A stretch of 6,505 bases of DNA from Anaerolineales bacterium (GTDB taxonomy: Bacteria; Chloroflexota; Anaerolineae; 4572-78; J111), in NCBI GenBank assembly GCA_012032575.1, contig JAAUSP010000443.1, positions 1 to 6,505 of the forward strand, written 5' to 3'. Within the stretch, counting starts at the first letter, position 1. Each line of letters starts with the position of its first letter. Below the pieces are notes generated by a model. It did not search any database. It saw only the letters and a list, made by a program, of their open reading frames with translations, and was not told the origin of the DNA. A program made the translations under genes and the position numbers. Below are positions 1-6,127 of the stretch, piece by piece.

Positions 1-208
1 AACAATGCCCCGGTGGATATGCAGCGACAGGTTCATCTCCCGGCAGTCCCAGTCACCCGCCCCCACGTTTCAGCCGGTGTTTTGACACCGGGATTGGGCG
101 ATTCATAAGCCTATCAAAACTGTGAAATCTGTGCGCTTTGCGTCTGTGGTTAGAAATATTTGAACTTTCAACCCTCTACAAATTCTCTTTTTGTAACCGC
201 TCAGTCCT
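1..208. other. Intergenic stretch without an assignable gene
   Basis: I see no convincing coding region here. The plus-strand frame from base 1 is open only to a stop at 106-108, and its translation resembles nothing I recognise. Minus-strand frames are broken by stops. The stretch contains a short hairpin (74-91). At about 121-152 there is a phrase of the 'aatctgtg...gcgtctgtggtta' type, which resembles dispersed intergenic repeat text in some environmental bacterial genomes (from memory, weak). The left edge could hold the end of a gene lying outside the window, but nothing shows it. Confidence 0.4.
74..91. repeat. Short perfect hairpin (7-bp stem, 4-nt loop)
   Basis: CCGGTGT (74-80) and ACACCGG (85-91) are perfect inverted repeats around a TTTG loop. 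No T-run follows on either strand, so this is not a clear Rho-independent terminator. It could be a weak terminator for a gene left of the window, or a protein-binding palindrome. Function unknown. Confidence 0.4.
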
Positions 209-298
209 CATGTCATTTCGAGGCCGTAGGCCGACGCGAAGCGTCTCTATCGGGCTGCATCGGCCTCGGAGATTTCTCCCTTCGGTCGAAATGACATG
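209..298. repeat. MITE-like palindromic dispersed repeat
   Basis: The ends are perfect 13-bp inverted repeats, CATGTCATTTCGA (209-221) and TCGAAATGACATG (286-298). Inside are a second pair, GAGGCCG (220-226) with CGGCCTC (261-267), and a central hairpin GACGC-gaa-GCGTC (233-245). The minus-strand reading begins TGTCATTTCGACCGAAGGGA, which I recognise as a type of high-copy intergenic repeat in several environmental bacterial genomes (memory, not searched). It encodes nothing. The right end is only about 24 nt from the Shine-Dalgarno of the PAP2 gene, so a folded transcript could affect that gene's expression. The copy number in this genome is not visible here. Confidence 0.7.
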
Positions 299-321
299 GC
301 TGAGTAGTTATCTCTTTTTAA

Positions 322-327
322 TGAGGT
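322..327 (+). promoter_or_regulatory. Ribosome binding site of the PAP2 gene
   Basis: TGAGGT sits 7 nt before the ATG at 335. It supports this start over the open frame beginning near 138, which uses another frame and shows no family resemblance. Confidence 0.5.
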
Positions 328-334
328 CTTACCA

Positions 335-1183
335 ATGGATCAAACGATACTCACCTTCTTCAATCAAACCCTGGCGCATCCTGTTGTGGATGTCCTGATG
401 CTGATTTTGACTTATGGCGGGCTGGCTTTGCTGCCCGCCGGGGGAATAGTTTTGCTTTTCGGGCAGCAGCGGAAGCTGGGGGTAGCGATTTTGACGGCGA
501 TCACCGTCAGCCTGGTGGTTACCTTTGTGTTTCAATACGTGGCCCTGCGACCCCGGCCCGAAGCCGTCCGGCTGCTGGTCCCTACTCCCAATTTCCCAGC
601 CTACCCCAGCGGCCATGCGGCGATGGCCTTTGCCGTGGCGATGGTGCTGGGCCTGGCTTACCGGCGCAAACGCGGCTGGCTGCTGGCTCTGGGTGGGGCG
701 GGCTTGATTGCGTTGAGCCGGGTTTACCTGGGCGTGCATTACCCGTCGGATGTGTTCGGCGGGGCGATTTTGGGGGCGGGGCCTGGGCGCGGCCAGTTAC
801 GGCCTGGTGCTGGCCTCGCCGCCGGGGCAGATGGCGTGGCGCTGGCTGTTGTGGCCGCAGGTGGCCCTGGTTTTAGTTATCACCCAGATGGCCTACCTCG
901 ACCTGATCCGGCTCCGCATCTTAACCTATGCGCCGATGGACAAAATTATGCATTTTGTGTTGTTTGGGCTGGTAGTTTTCTGGCTGAACCTCTGGCTGGA
1001 AGGGCGGACCATTCGGGTGGGGTCGTGGTCAATCCCGCTGGCCGTGCTGCTGCCGCTGCTGGCCGCCACCTCCGAAGAGATAGCCCAGGCCTGGTCGCCG
1101 GTACGCACCGCCAGTCTGCTCGATTGGTCGAGCGATCTGTTAGGTATGCTTTTTTTCTGGAGCCTGAGTCGGCGTTTCCTTAA
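335..1183 (+). CDS. PAP2-family phosphatase (N-terminal half of frameshifted PAP2-VanZ protein)
   Basis: Probable integral-membrane phosphatase of the PAP2 (type 2 phosphatidic acid phosphatase) family, acting on a lipid or isoprenoid (pyro)phosphate; the substrate cannot be read from sequence. The signature has three parts. Motif 1 is QYVALRPRP (residues 67-75). Motif 2 is PSGH (91-94). Motif 3 is SRVYLGVHYPSD (128-139), with R129, H135 and D139 present. The usual motif-1 lysine is replaced by Q67. Hydrophobic segments lie at about 15-42, 48-66, 96-109 and 115-130. Only the first ~149 codons (to about 781) look real. Beyond that the frame stays open to 1183 but reads as G/A/R-rich nonsense, while the natural continuation (GLGAASYGLVLAS) lies in the frame that ends at 1223. 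Dropping one G from the run at 772-781 joins the two into about 295 residues. Start: ATG 335 with TGAGGT upstream. Confidence 0.75.
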   Translation: MDQTILTFFNQTLAHPVVDVLMLILTYGGLALLPAGGIVLLFGQQRKLGVAILTAITVSLVVTFVFQYVALRPRPEAVRLLVPTPNFPAYPSGHAAMAFAVAMVLGLAYRRKRGWLLALGGAGLIALSRVYLGVHYPSDVFGGAILGAGPGRGQLRPGAGLAAGADGVALAVVAAGGPGFSYHPDGLPRPDPAPHLNLCADGQNYAFCVVWAGSFLAEPLAGRADHSGGVVVNPAGRAAAAAGRHLRRDSPGLVAGTHRQSARLVERSVRYAFFLEPESAFP

Positions 1184-1223
1184 AGCAAAGTTGTCAGGGC
1201 AGACGGCCGCAGGCCGACTTTAA
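750..1223 (+). CDS. VanZ-like domain (C-terminal half of the frameshifted PAP2-VanZ protein)
   Basis: Real coding in this frame begins near 780, where it completes the last PAP2 helix (GLGAASYGLVLAS). The ATG at 750 overlaps the PAP2 HYPSD motif and is unlikely to be a native start. VanZ-type features follow: a helix at WPQVALVLVITQMAYLDL, then MDKIMHFVLFGLVVFWL, then a loop, then a helix leading to SEEIAQAW, then VRTASLLDWSSDLLGMLFFW. This matches the family pattern DK-x2-HF, E-x2-Q, and R...D with G near the last helix. VanZ domains are small membrane domains of unclear biochemistry; the name comes from teicoplanin resistance, which should not be inferred here. Stop TAA 1221-1223, 43 bp before the convergent cyclase stop. 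The final residues (QTAAGRL) are encoded by bases resembling part of the repeat at 209-298. An independent VanZ gene is possible but less likely. Confidence 0.7.
   Translation: MCSAGRFWGRGLGAASYGLVLASPPGQMAWRWLLWPQVALVLVITQMAYLDLIRLRILTYAPMDKIMHFVLFGLVVFWLNLWLEGRTIRVGSWSIPLAVLLPLLAATSEEIAQAWSPVRTASLLDWSSDLLGMLFFWSLSRRFLKAKLSGQTAAGRL
1204..1220 (+). terminator. Weak terminator-like hairpin at the PAP2-VanZ 3' end
   Basis: CGGCC (1204-1208) and GGCCG (1212-1216) form a short GC-rich stem with a 3-nt loop, followed by ACTTT. It lies inside the last codons, and the T-tract is only three bases. It is the only terminator candidate in the convergent gap, and a poor one. Confidence 0.2.
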
Positions 1224-1266
1224 TATCCTCTGGGATGAACGACAGTTGGAGGGGAGAAAAGCCAGG

Positions 1267-3747
1267 TTAATCGAGACTGATTAATTCGTAGGTGTTAACG
1301 GTCTGGGTGCGGCCCCGGAGCTGCATTTCCTGATAGAAAGCCGCCTTGACCGAGTCCTTCACTATCTGGTAAACCGCCTCGCTCAGCAGCACCTTGCCGC
1401 CCGGCGCGTTCTCCTGGATGCGTTTGGCCACGTTGACCGTGTCGCCGATGGCAGTGTAATCCATCCGATCCGACATACCCACATTACCCACCACGGCCTC
1501 GCCCATGTGGATGCCGATGCCGAAGGACAGACCGCGCTCCTGGCCGATGTTGTGGTGGTAATCGCTGATAACCCGCTGCATGGTCGCGGCGGCGCGCACG
1601 GCCCGCAGCACGTGGTCGGCCTGCTCCAGCGGGGCATTAAAGATGCCCATCACCGCATCGCCGATAAACTTATCCAATGTACCCTCAAACATCAAAATCG
1701 AAGTGGCCGCCATCGAAAGGTATTCGTTGAGGGTGTCCACCAGCTCTTCGGGCGGCAGCTTTTCGCTGAAGCTGGTAAAGCCGCGAATATCGGCAAACAG
1801 GATGCTGACCTCCTGGCGGTGGCCGCCCAGTTGCAGGTCAATCGGGTTGGAGGGCAGCCGGTCCACCACCGCCGGCGACAGGTAGCGCCGGAACATATCA
1901 TGGACGGCCCGCAGCCGCTTGGTTTCGGTCACGTCGTCTACCACAATGGTCACGCCCTGGGTTTGGTTCTGGGCGTCTTTCAGCGGAGCCAGATTGAGGC
2001 TCAGGTTCACCCGGCCTCGGCCCGGCAGTTCCGAGATGATCTCGTAATCGGAGTAGTGATTTTCGCGCCGGGCCACATTGGCAATCAGGTTGGGGAAAAT
2101 GGTGTTGTTCAGCGCGGTCAAAACCTCGCTGTAGGGCAGGCCGACACACTGCTCCGACGGCACGGCCAGAATGGTTTCGGCGGCGCGGTTGTACAGGGTA
2201 ATCTTGCCCAGGATGTCGGTGGTGATGACACCGTTGTCCATACTGTCAAACACGTTGGCCATCAGATTTTTCATGTGGGTCATTTCGGCCAGGTTGCGCT
2301 GCATGCCGTCAAAGAGGGTGGCGTTTTCCAGGGCCAGGGCGGTTTGATCGGCCAGGGTGTTGAGCAGGCGCATATCCTGGGTGCTGTAAGGCTGGCCCGA
2401 CTTTTTTGAACCGAGGGCAAAAACCCCAATCAGTTGGGCGTCTTTCAAAATGGGGATGAACCACTCGTAGTTGAGCGCCCGCAGGGTTTGGCGGTCGTAT
2501 TCCGGGGTGCTTTTGAACTGCTGCGAGATGTCAATGGTGTATTGGGCCAGCGGTCGCCGCTCGACGCTGAGGCGCTGGATGATAGGCGTGTCTTTTTTAA
2601 GGGTAATCGTTTTGGGCACGCCGTTGGTGCCCATGGCCGGCAGGGTGCGTAGGTTCAACTGTTCGTCTGTTTCGGAGTCGAGGATGAACAGGGCGCTGCG
2701 GTTCAGGCCCAAAACCTGATTGATCTGGTTCATAGCCAGGTGGGCCAGCTCGCCCAGATAAAGCCGGTTGCTGATCAGTTGGGTATATTTCTGGATGACC
2801 TCCTGGTAATCGTAATGCTGACCGAACAGCAGTCGGTTGGTGAGATATTGGCTGACCTGCCGGATAGGGCTGTAGATAATGGTCAGCAGCATAGCGGTCA
2901 CCACGGCTACAGCCAGGGTTCGGTCCAGGTAGCCGGCCAGGGTTTGAGCCAGAAAATCGCCCAGTACCGTTCGCACCAGGTAGATGCCAAACAGGTAAAC
3001 CACTACCGTGATCAGGGTAACGATAATCACCCCGATGACCCGCCGCGCCCCTGTACCCAAATCGGGCAGGTTTTCGACCATAACGGTATAGGTGGCGAGA
3101 GCGCCGCCCACCCCAATGACAATCAAACCGATGGTCCAGGAGGGGTCGCGCAAGGTCAGATACAGCCCGTAGCCGGCGATGAGTAATAAAGTGGAGATAA
3201 TCAGATATTGAATCCGGTTTTTGTGGGCCGGGGTTTGGGCGTGAACCGCGTGGATAACGCCGCTGTACGCAGCCACGACCATATAAGCCAGCCACCAGCC
3301 TGCGCCCAGCCCAAAGGCAATATTGCCGGGGTGAACCCAGCCGTTGCTCCAGCCAAACAACTCCGGCGGCAGCGCCAGCCAGCCGGCCTGAAGCGTGGCC
3401 GTGAGAACCAGTCCGACGCCCCCCATCGTCCAGGCCCCCACCGACTGCCAGGCGTGGTGCAAAAAGGCGCGGGCAAAGGTCCAATAGACGACGCCCATAA
3501 TAATCAACCCATAAGGGGCCAGATCAGTCCAGGTAAAATTAGGCAGCAGGGTGGTAAACTGGCTGATGACCAGCACCAGATCGAGCATCCAGACGACGGT
3601 TAAAAAAAGATAAGCCAGAAACAGCCGGTCGAGCGGAGTCTCTGGTCGGCGGCTGGACAACATAAACAGGCCCAGAGCCAGGTAAGCAATGGCAATGCCC
3701 ACCGGGAAAATGGCCTGACTGGGTAATATCATGGGATCAGATAACAC
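1267..3747 (-). CDS. Membrane-anchored class III adenylate cyclase with 7TM-type sensor, GAF and PAS domains
   Basis: Predicted to make cAMP from ATP in response to a signal; 826 residues and intact. Residues ~13-224 carry about seven hydrophobic helices resembling the 7TM N-terminal region of some sensor kinases. Two more follow at ~236-257 and 275-293. A GAF-like domain spans ~315-478, ending in the typical LLNTLADQTALALENATLF. A short coiled linker leads to a PAS domain (~497-608; DNGVITTDILGKITLYNRAA). The cyclase domain (~645-800) has metal-binding D653 (FADIRGFTSF) and D697 (DKFIGDAVMGIF), purine-selecting K693 and T765 (MDYTAIGDTVN), and transition-state N772 and R776. A lysine-threonine pair at the purine site is the pattern of cyanobacterial CyaC-type adenylate cyclases and argues against guanylate cyclase. 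Start: GTG 3747 has AAGGA six nt upstream; the in-frame ATG 3732 lacks a clear ribosome site. The ligands of the sensor, GAF and PAS domains cannot be told from sequence. Confidence 0.88.
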   Translation of the reverse strand: MLSDPMILPSQAIFPVGIAIAYLALGLFMLSSRRPETPLDRLFLAYLFLTVVWMLDLVLVISQFTTLLPNFTWTDLAPYGLIIMGVVYWTFARAFLHHAWQSVGAWTMGGVGLVLTATLQAGWLALPPELFGWSNGWVHPGNIAFGLGAGWWLAYMVVAAYSGVIHAVHAQTPAHKNRIQYLIISTLLLIAGYGLYLTLRDPSWTIGLIVIGVGGALATYTVMVENLPDLGTGARRVIGVIIVTLITVVVYLFGIYLVRTVLGDFLAQTLAGYLDRTLAVAVVTAMLLTIIYSPIRQVSQYLTNRLLFGQHYDYQEVIQKYTQLISNRLYLGELAHLAMNQINQVLGLNRSALFILDSETDEQLNLRTLPAMGTNGVPKTITLKKDTPIIQRLSVERRPLAQYTIDISQQFKSTPEYDRQTLRALNYEWFIPILKDAQLIGVFALGSKKSGQPYSTQDMRLLNTLADQTALALENATLFDGMQRNLAEMTHMKNLMANVFDSMDNGVITTDILGKITLYNRAAETILAVPSEQCVGLPYSEVLTALNNTIFPNLIANVARRENHYSDYEIISELPGRGRVNLSLNLAPLKDAQNQTQGVTIVVDDVTETKRLRAVHDMFRRYLSPAVVDRLPSNPIDLQLGGHRQEVSILFADIRGFTSFSEKLPPEELVDTLNEYLSMAATSILMFEGTLDKFIGDAVMGIFNAPLEQADHVLRAVRAAATMQRVISDYHHNIGQERGLSFGIGIHMGEAVVGNVGMSDRMDYTAIGDTVNVAKRIQENAPGGKVLLSEAVYQIVKDSVKAAFYQEMQLRGRTQTVNTYELISLD

Positions 3748-3753
3748 ATTCTA

Positions 3754-3758
3754 TCCTT
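3754..3758 (-). promoter_or_regulatory. Ribosome binding site selecting the GTG start of the cyclase
   Basis: On the minus strand AAGGA is followed by 6 nt and then GTG (3747-3745). The next in-frame ATG, five codons on, has no purine-rich site at proper distance, so the GTG start is preferred. Confidence 0.5.
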
Positions 3759-3925
3759 CATTATAGGGTACAGAAAAGCTCTCGCCGTTAAAACAGGTGG
3801 CATGATGCAGCGTAACAAGGTCGCAAGGGTGCAGATGTTTTGCTGCATGCTACCCCGCTACCTTATTTAGGGTCACTTTGGCCCTAGCTTATCACAAAAG
3901 TTAGAATTCTCCAATTATTTTGGCG

Positions 3926-3943
3926 GTGCCAACTTTTTGGCAC
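3926..3943. repeat. Perfect hairpin GTGCCAA-cttt-TTGGCAC
   Basis: A 7-bp perfect inverted repeat with a 4-nt loop, about 180 bp upstream of the cyclase start. No T-run follows on either strand, so a terminator is unlikely. The symmetry would suit an operator for a dimeric regulator of the cyclase, but no known operator is recognised. Confidence 0.4.
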
Positions 3944-4134
3944 AGCCCTTAACACTGTAAAGTATACATCACTGATGTTTGAAAATAGTTTGAGGAATTT
4001 AGGAAGGGGGTACTACTTGGGGCAAAGCCGGGTAAAAGTTTTTGTTTCGGTCCCGGAGACAGGGCAGGTAGGGTTTGATACGTGATGCCCGGTTTACAGT
4101 TGCAGCCCCCCGAAACCGCCCACCCGCGCGGCCT

Positions 4135-4149
4135 GGTTTTCAGAAAACC
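4135..4149. repeat. 15-bp palindrome GGTTTTC-a-GAAAACC
   Basis: Two perfect 7-bp arms flank a single central base. The one-base centre fits a protein-binding site better than an RNA hairpin. It is embedded in a GC-rich patch (CCGCGCGG-like sequence to its left, CCGCCGGCG to its right). Role unknown. Confidence 0.35.
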
Positions 4150-4278
4150 GCCGGCGCTGCACGCCATCTGGTAGATTTAGTCTATTGCTGTAACCTTCCC
4201 TACGTTCAGCCTGGATTGCCAAATTCGGCAAGGAGCGGACAGGTAAACGTTTGAAACGCCCTTCGCCCGTTTTGGAGC

Positions 4279-4308
4279 TTGTCAGGGCGAAAAAAGGGGT
4301 GATACAAT
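4279..4308 (+). promoter_or_regulatory. Candidate sigma-70 promoter pointing into the IS
   Basis: TTGTCA (4279-4284) and TACAAT (4303-4308), each one mismatch from consensus, are separated by 18 nt. Transcription would start near 4315, cross the left IS end and reach the transposase start at 4438. It lies outside the IS, so it would be a host promoter that originally served a rightward gene now missing. Confidence 0.4.
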
Positions 4309-4356
4309 GAGGCTATTGGAGTTTCATCCTTGGCGTGTTTTTTTCAAGCCAAAAGA

Positions 4357-4383
4357 GGCTCTTCCGCACTTTAAGTGAAAAAG
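4357..4383 (+). repeat. Left terminal inverted repeat of the ISL3 element
   Basis: Starts GGCTCTTCCGCAC and ends TTTAAGTGAAAAAG. It matches the reverse complement of 6101-6127 at 24 of 27 positions; the mismatches are at positions 3, 6 and 13 of the repeat. Confidence 0.8.
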
Positions 4384-4423
4384 TGAGTACAATATGAACT
4401 TCGGACTAATTTTGCTGTTAAAG

Positions 4424-4429
4424 AAGGAG
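4424..4429 (+). promoter_or_regulatory. Ribosome binding site of the transposase
   Basis: AAGGAG lies 8 nt before ATG 4438, a strong match that fixes the start. No good -35/-10 pair is evident inside the IS upstream of it, so expression may depend on outside transcription. Confidence 0.6.
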
Positions 4430-4437
4430 AAGTTCAG

Positions 4438-6093
4438 ATGCTCACCGAAATTCTGCTACCCAAATCAGCACATCTTTGTCTGGAAGAAGTTGTTACTGAG
4501 CCAAATATGATTGTGCTCCACGTCAGTTCAGGTCAAACTGAAGCCCTTTGTCCAGGGTGTACGCACCGGTCCAAACGGGTTCATAGTCACTATACCCGTA
4601 CGGTCGCTGATTTACCCTGGGCCGAGTGGCCGGTCTATCTTAAAGTGCTGGTCCAACGTTTTTTCTGTGATAACCCTGCTTGTCGTTACAAGACGTTTGC
4701 CGAAAGATTTGCCGAGGTAGTGGCTCGTTATGCTCGCCGAACCCTTCGGTTGGCTACTCGACAACAACAGACGGCCTACGCCCTGGGGGGTGAAGCCGGG
4801 GCCAAGTTGGTGCCGCACCTGACGATTACGACCAGTGGTGACACTTTGCTGCGGCTCATCCGCAAAATGCCAGCCGTGGCCGTCCAAAGTCCTCGTGTCC
4901 TGGGTGTAGATGATTGGGCTTGGGCTAAAGGTCACCGCTATGGGACCATTTTGGTCGACCTGGAATGCCATCGTCCGATTGATTTGTTGGCCGATCGCTC
5001 GGCTGACAGTCTGGCGGCCTGGTTACAAGCTCATCCAGGGGTGGAGATTGTCTGCCGAGACCGGGCCAGAGAATACATTGACGGGGTGACGCAGGGAGCG
5101 CCCCAAGCCCAACAGGTCGCTGATCGCTGGCACTTGTTACAAAATCTGCGGGAAGCCCTGGAACGACTGCTGGATCAGCATTCGGCTTGTCTGTATGCCG
5201 CGGCTAATGAACCTGCGACCCCGATCCTTGACCCTGAACCACCTCCCCGCCCTCAAGCTAATGACACTCCCCCACCTCCCTCGTCGCCTGTGCTCACTCA
5301 AGCTCAGCAAAAACGCCAAGCCACCACCCGCGACAGACGCCTGGCCCGCTACCAGGCAGTACTTGAATTGGAGCAACAGGGTCTATCCCGTCGCGCTATT
5401 GCCCGCCAGTTAGGGTTGGGCTCCCGCACCGTCCAGCGTTATCTTGATGCTGGCACATTTCCCGAAATGGCCCAACGCCGCAAAGGCCGCAGCATTTTGG
5501 ATCGGTACCTGCCCTATCTCCAGCAACGTTGGCACGAAGGTGAGCATAACGCCAGTCAGCTCTTTCGCGAGATTAAGCCGCAGGGCTACTCCGGTGGCCC
5601 GGGTATGGTCAGCTTGTGGGCGGCTGGGCGGCGTGGGGAACGCAAACGATCCCGCGCCACTAAAACCGACCCCAAACCGCCCAAGCCTATCGTCCAGCGG
5701 CCCTGGTCAGCCGGTTATGCCGTCTGGCTGCTGCTTAAAGATCCCGAACTGTTACCAGCCGAGAAGAAAGCAGCCCTTGAGCGGATGTTACAAACCAGTC
5801 CAGAGGTTCAGCGGGCCTACAACTTTGCTCAGGCTTTTGGGCGGATTGTTCGGGGTCGTCTCTCCAGGGCGCTCGATCCCTGGCTGCAAGCAGTCACTCA
5901 GAGCGGCCTCGCTCCCTTAAAAACCTTTGCCGCTGGTTTAGAGCGGGATAAAACCGCTGTCGCGGCTGCGTTATCGCTGCCGTGGAGTCAGGGTCAGACC
6001 GAAGGCCAAGTCAACCGATTAAAGTTGATTAAGCGCCAGATGTATGGTCGAGCCAAGTTTGATCTGCTGCGTCTACGAGTTCTGGCTACCTAA
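4438..6093 (+). CDS. tnp: ISL3-family transposase (DDE type)
   Basis: Cuts and joins the ends of its own IS; 551 residues, full length. The N-terminus has a zinc-ribbon-like site, C38-x2-C41 (CPGC) with C77 and C82 (CDNPAC), as in the zf-ISL3 domain. The catalytic domain shows D158 (GVDDWAWAKG), D208 (VCRDRA) and E522 (QGQTEGQVNRLKLIKRQMYG). The tail GRAKFDLLRLRVL is typical of the family. Between the second D and the E lies a long insert: a proline-rich linker (~257-285) and a helix-turn-helix-like segment (~313-336; LSRRAIARQLGLGSRTVQRYL). This arrangement fits the longer ISL3 transposases. There is no internal stop or frameshift, so it is probably active. ATG 4438 is preceded by AAGGAG. 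The stop at 6091-6093 is 7 bp from the right inverted repeat. Confidence 0.93.
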   Translation: MLTEILLPKSAHLCLEEVVTEPNMIVLHVSSGQTEALCPGCTHRSKRVHSHYTRTVADLPWAEWPVYLKVLVQRFFCDNPACRYKTFAERFAEVVARYARRTLRLATRQQQTAYALGGEAGAKLVPHLTITTSGDTLLRLIRKMPAVAVQSPRVLGVDDWAWAKGHRYGTILVDLECHRPIDLLADRSADSLAAWLQAHPGVEIVCRDRAREYIDGVTQGAPQAQQVADRWHLLQNLREALERLLDQHSACLYAAANEPATPILDPEPPPRPQANDTPPPPSSPVLTQAQQKRQATTRDRRLARYQAVLELEQQGLSRRAIARQLGLGSRTVQRYLDAGTFPEMAQRRKGRSILDRYLPYLQQRWHEGEHNASQLFREIKPQGYSGGPGMVSLWAAGRRGERKRSRATKTDPKPPKPIVQRPWSAGYAVWLLLKDPELLPAEKKAALERMLQTSPEVQRAYNFAQAFGRIVRGRLSRALDPWLQAVTQSGLAPLKTFAAGLERDKTAVAAALSLPWSQGQTEGQVNRLKLIKRQMYGRAKFDLLRLRVLAT

Positions 6094-6100
6094 CTATTGC

Positions 6101-6127
6101 CTTTTTCACTTAAATTGCGGATGAACC
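6101..6127 (-). repeat. Right terminal inverted repeat of the ISL3 element
   Basis: Read on the minus strand it begins GGTTCATCCGCAA and ends TTTAAGTGAAAAAG. It is the partner of 4357-4383. It supplies the premature TAA (6110-6112) that ends the interrupted DUF294 reading frame. Confidence 0.8.

Larger units (their letters stand above)
3748..4356. other. 609-bp non-coding interval between cyclase and IS element
   Basis: No frame here gives a protein I recognise. Two minus-strand open stretches (3949-4167, and 4094-4312 without an ATG) look accidental. The interval is locally more AT-rich (about 3880-4010) than the genes. It contains a perfect 7-bp hairpin (3926-3943), a 15-bp near-continuous palindrome (4135-4149), a wide inverted repeat TTCGCCC/GGGCGAA (4262-4268/4285-4291), and a plausible rightward promoter (4279-4308). 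The upstream control region of the cyclase must lie in its left part. The right part may be the remains of whatever the IS or a rearrangement displaced. Confidence 0.5.
4357..6127 (+). mobile_element. ISL3-family insertion sequence, complete, 1771 bp
   Basis: Bounded by imperfect 27-bp terminal inverted repeats (24/27 identical) and carrying one intact transposase gene. The left end begins GGCTCTTCCGCA, in keeping with ISL3-family ends (GGCTCTT-like). ISL3 elements normally create an 8-bp target duplication. Here the 8 bp on the left (CCAAAAGA) and on the right (GGTTTCCG) do not match. The right end cuts a CBS-DUF294 gene, whose missing part is not found on the left. The element itself looks functional; its present junctions do not look like a simple single insertion. 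Confidence 0.85.

Noticed and set aside
1507..2409. Long plus-strand frame of 300 codons opposite the cyclase
   Set aside because: It is the antisense shadow of the cyclase's PAS, linker and catalytic domains; His/Gly/Gln-rich with no motif.
3760..3765. Perfect TATAAT on the minus strand just upstream of the cyclase
   Set aside because: It would place the transcript start inside or after the ribosome site used for GTG 3747, and no -35 hexamer lies at 16-18 bp; probably chance.
3939..3955. TTGGCAC...TTAAC resembling a sigma-54 -24/-12 promoter
   Set aside because: The -12 GC dinucleotide is missing at the required spacing, and the TGGCAC is explained by the hairpin arm.
3949..4167. Minus-strand 72-residue open frame
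   Set aside because: Composition (Pro/Ser/Gly-rich, no recognisable motif), no ribosome site seen, and location in a non-coding, palindrome-rich stretch suggest a chance ORF.
4094..4312. Minus-strand stop-free stretch of 72 codons ending GGFGGLQL
   Set aside because: Has no ATG start, follows a stop at 4313-4315, is not in continuity with the DUF294 gene across the IS, and shows no family motif.
4394..4509. Short ORF beginning ATG 4394 overlapping the transposase start
   Set aside because: No ribosome site in front of it, frame ends inside the transposase gene, and the AAGGAG upstream of 4438 clearly serves the transposase.
4357..6127. Possibility that the IS carries cargo or is a larger transposon
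   Set aside because: The transposase fills almost all the space between the inverted repeats (54 bp leader, 7 bp tail), so there is no room for passengers.
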